Positions 5,448 through 6,706 of a DNA stretch of 6,706 nucleotides are shown here, one piece after another. The stretch covers positions 1 to 6,706 of the forward strand of contig CAIQLE010000013.1 of NCBI GenBank assembly GCA_903872555.1. The letters run 5' to 3'. How positions within the stretch are numbered: position 1 is the stretch's first letter; each line of letters begins with the position of its first letter. The DNA comes from an uncultured bacterium (lineage in GTDB: Bacteria > Pseudomonadota > Gammaproteobacteria > Burkholderiales > Burkholderiaceae_D). Under the pieces are notes generated by a model, which did not search any database, had not been told where the DNA came from, and saw only the letters and a program-made list of their open reading frames with translations. The position numbers and the translations under genes are program-made.

Positions 5448-6706
5448 TGCGAAAAATCGCGCTCAGTGTTTTAAATATCATGAATGCGCTGTTCTTTAGC
5501 AGCGCAGCTGCGATGCCTTTGCAGCCTTTGTCCGATGCGCCTACGCAGCTGAAGGTCAAAGGCCTGCCCGGCAAAGTGTATTACGTCCCTTCCACCGTCG
5601 ACACCATACTCTGGGGCTATCTGCCCAATGCCAGTCAGCCCGCCTTACTCACCGTCCCCTCAGGTGCGACGGTCGTGTTTGACACCCTCTCACATGAGGG
5701 ACTGGTAGAAGATCAGGGACGTGATCCCCTCAAGTATTTCACTTCCAAAGGCGTGCCTGCGCGCATGGTGCTGAAAGATGCGATAGCTATAACTGCTTCG
5801 CCGATAGCACATGATTTCATCAAAGACGGACCGCATATCATTACCGGACCGGTGGCTGTAGCCGGTGCCGAGCCGGGCGATGTTTTGAAGGTTGAGATAC
5901 TGGCTGTCACGCCACGCGTGCCGTATGGCGTCATCACGTATCGTCATGGCAAAGGCGGTTTACCGGGAGAATTTCCTGAGACCCCTGCGGCTGAGGCGGA
6001 TGCCAGTGCAGACCAGCCAGAAAAATTTCATAACGTGTCCGTCTTCACGCCCATACGCAAAAACAGGCAGGGTGCCTGGGAAGGCGTGATGAAAAATTCA
6101 CGCGGTGAAGAAGTGCGTTTTCCGACTGCACCCTTCATGGGTGTGATGGGGGTTGCTGCCGCCAGTGAGGCTCAGGTGCATTCTGTGCCACCGGGCGTAT
6201 ATGGCGGGAATCTGGATGTGAAAGATCTGGTCGCTGGTACCACGGTGTATCTGCCGGTATTCGTTAAGGGCGCGAATTTTTATACCGGCGATCCGCATAT
6301 GGCGCAGGGTAATGGCGAAGTGGCTTTAACGGCGCTGGAGCATTCCATGCGCGCCAGTTTTCGTCTCACACTCTTAAAGCAGGGAGATGGACGCATACCT
6401 TCAGCCTCAGGCTCGCTGACGAAACCGTTTGGCGAGACGCCGCATTACTGGATAGCGATAGGCCTCAATCCTGATCTGGATGAGGCGATGAAAGATGCGG
6501 TGCGCGAAGGGATACGATTCTTGTCAGAGGTACTGGGCATGGACCGCGCTGTCGCTTATGCCTATATGTCTGCGGCCACCGATTTCAATGTGTCGCAGGT
6601 GGTTGACCGCACCAAGGGCATACATGCTCTGATACGTAAGTCAGATTTTTCCCGCGTGAAGGCAACCACAAGCACACATAAGCGCACACGCACCCCGGCA
6701 AGCTCG
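5447..6706 (+). CDS. Exported acetamidase/formamidase-family protein (3' end open)
   Basis: A reading frame of 420 codons with no stop before the window edge. It starts at the ATG that shares one base with the fmdB stop (TGATG), suggesting translational coupling; only a weak TGAGA-like site precedes it. Met12 (5480) is an alternative start. The N-terminus MRKIALSVLNIMNALFFSSA plus AAMP looks like a Sec signal peptide with cleavage likely after A22. Family blocks: FDTLSHEG (78-85), GPVAVAGAEPGDVLKVEIL (134-152), PPGVYGGNLDVKDLVAGTTV (248-267), LPVFVKGANFYTGDPHMAQG (269-288) then NGE, and AYMSAATDFNVSQVVD (372-387). The fold therefore matches FmdA, but the protein is only distantly similar to FmdA. 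Tyr252 replaces the His of HGGN and Asn289 replaces the Asp of QGDGE. The tail after residue 400 is Ser/Thr/Arg/Lys-rich. Twelve of 18 Ile codons are ATA, unlike fmdA. Predicted periplasmic amidase; substrate unknown, and loss of activity is possible. Confidence 0.88.
   Translation, partial: MRKIALSVLNIMNALFFSSAAAMPLQPLSDAPTQLKVKGLPGKVYYVPSTVDTILWGYLPNASQPALLTVPSGATVVFDTLSHEGLVEDQGRDPLKYFTSKGVPARMVLKDAIAITASPIAHDFIKDGPHIITGPVAVAGAEPGDVLKVEILAVTPRVPYGVITYRHGKGGLPGEFPETPAAEADASADQPEKFHNVSVFTPIRKNRQGAWEGVMKNSRGEEVRFPTAPFMGVMGVAAASEAQVHSVPPGVYGGNLDVKDLVAGTTVYLPVFVKGANFYTGDPHMAQGNGEVALTALEHSMRASFRLTLLKQGDGRIPSASGSLTKPFGETPHYWIAIGLNPDLDEAMKDAVREGIRFLSEVLGMDRAVAYAYMSAATDFNVSQVVDRTKGIHALIRKSDFSRVKATTSTHKRTRTPASS

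Noticed and set aside
6098..6298. Small antisense frame opposite the exported amidase gene
   Set aside because: It lies opposite family-conserved motifs of the + strand gene and has no support of its own.

Overview
The window carries eight protein genes, all on the + strand in one tightly packed run, and no RNA gene, mobile element or CRISPR array that I can see. Base composition (mid-50s % GC by eye), codon choice and protein character suggest a betaproteobacterium, possibly an Oxalobacteraceae/Herminiimonas-like or methylotroph-like member. That placement is an inference from protein resemblance and was not tested.

Positions 1-3497 encode four parts of a branched-chain-amino-acid-type (HAAT) ABC importer of the urea/short-chain-amide class: permease UrtB (5' end cut by the window edge), permease UrtC, and ATPases UrtD and UrtE. 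The genes are 30 nt apart, overlap by 4 nt (ATGA), or are 20 nt apart, as in a single operon. The binding protein UrtA is not in the window and is presumably upstream. An intergenic stretch of about 108 nt (3498-3605) holds imperfect inverted repeats and a weak sigma-70-like promoter candidate.

Positions 3606-6706 hold a small unrecognised four-cysteine protein (84 aa), the cytoplasmic formamidase FmdA (390 aa), a FmdB-type zinc-ribbon protein (98 aa) and a second acetamidase/formamidase-family protein. The last begins with a signal peptide, overlaps the fmdB stop codon (TGATG) and remains open at the right edge (420 codons seen). A 9-bp perfect inverted repeat lies between fmdA and fmdB.

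The layout reads as an amide-nitrogen (and possibly one-carbon) scavenging module. The importer brings in urea or formamide/short amides at the cost of ATP, FmdA hydrolyses formamide to formate and ammonia, FmdB is a probable accessory or regulatory zinc-ribbon protein, and the exported paralogue may act on amides outside the inner membrane. No urease genes are visible, although they are the more usual neighbours of urt genes, so the true substrate of this transporter is open. The least explained items are the four-cysteine small protein and the exported amidase-like protein, which has substitutions in family motifs and ATA-rich codon use.
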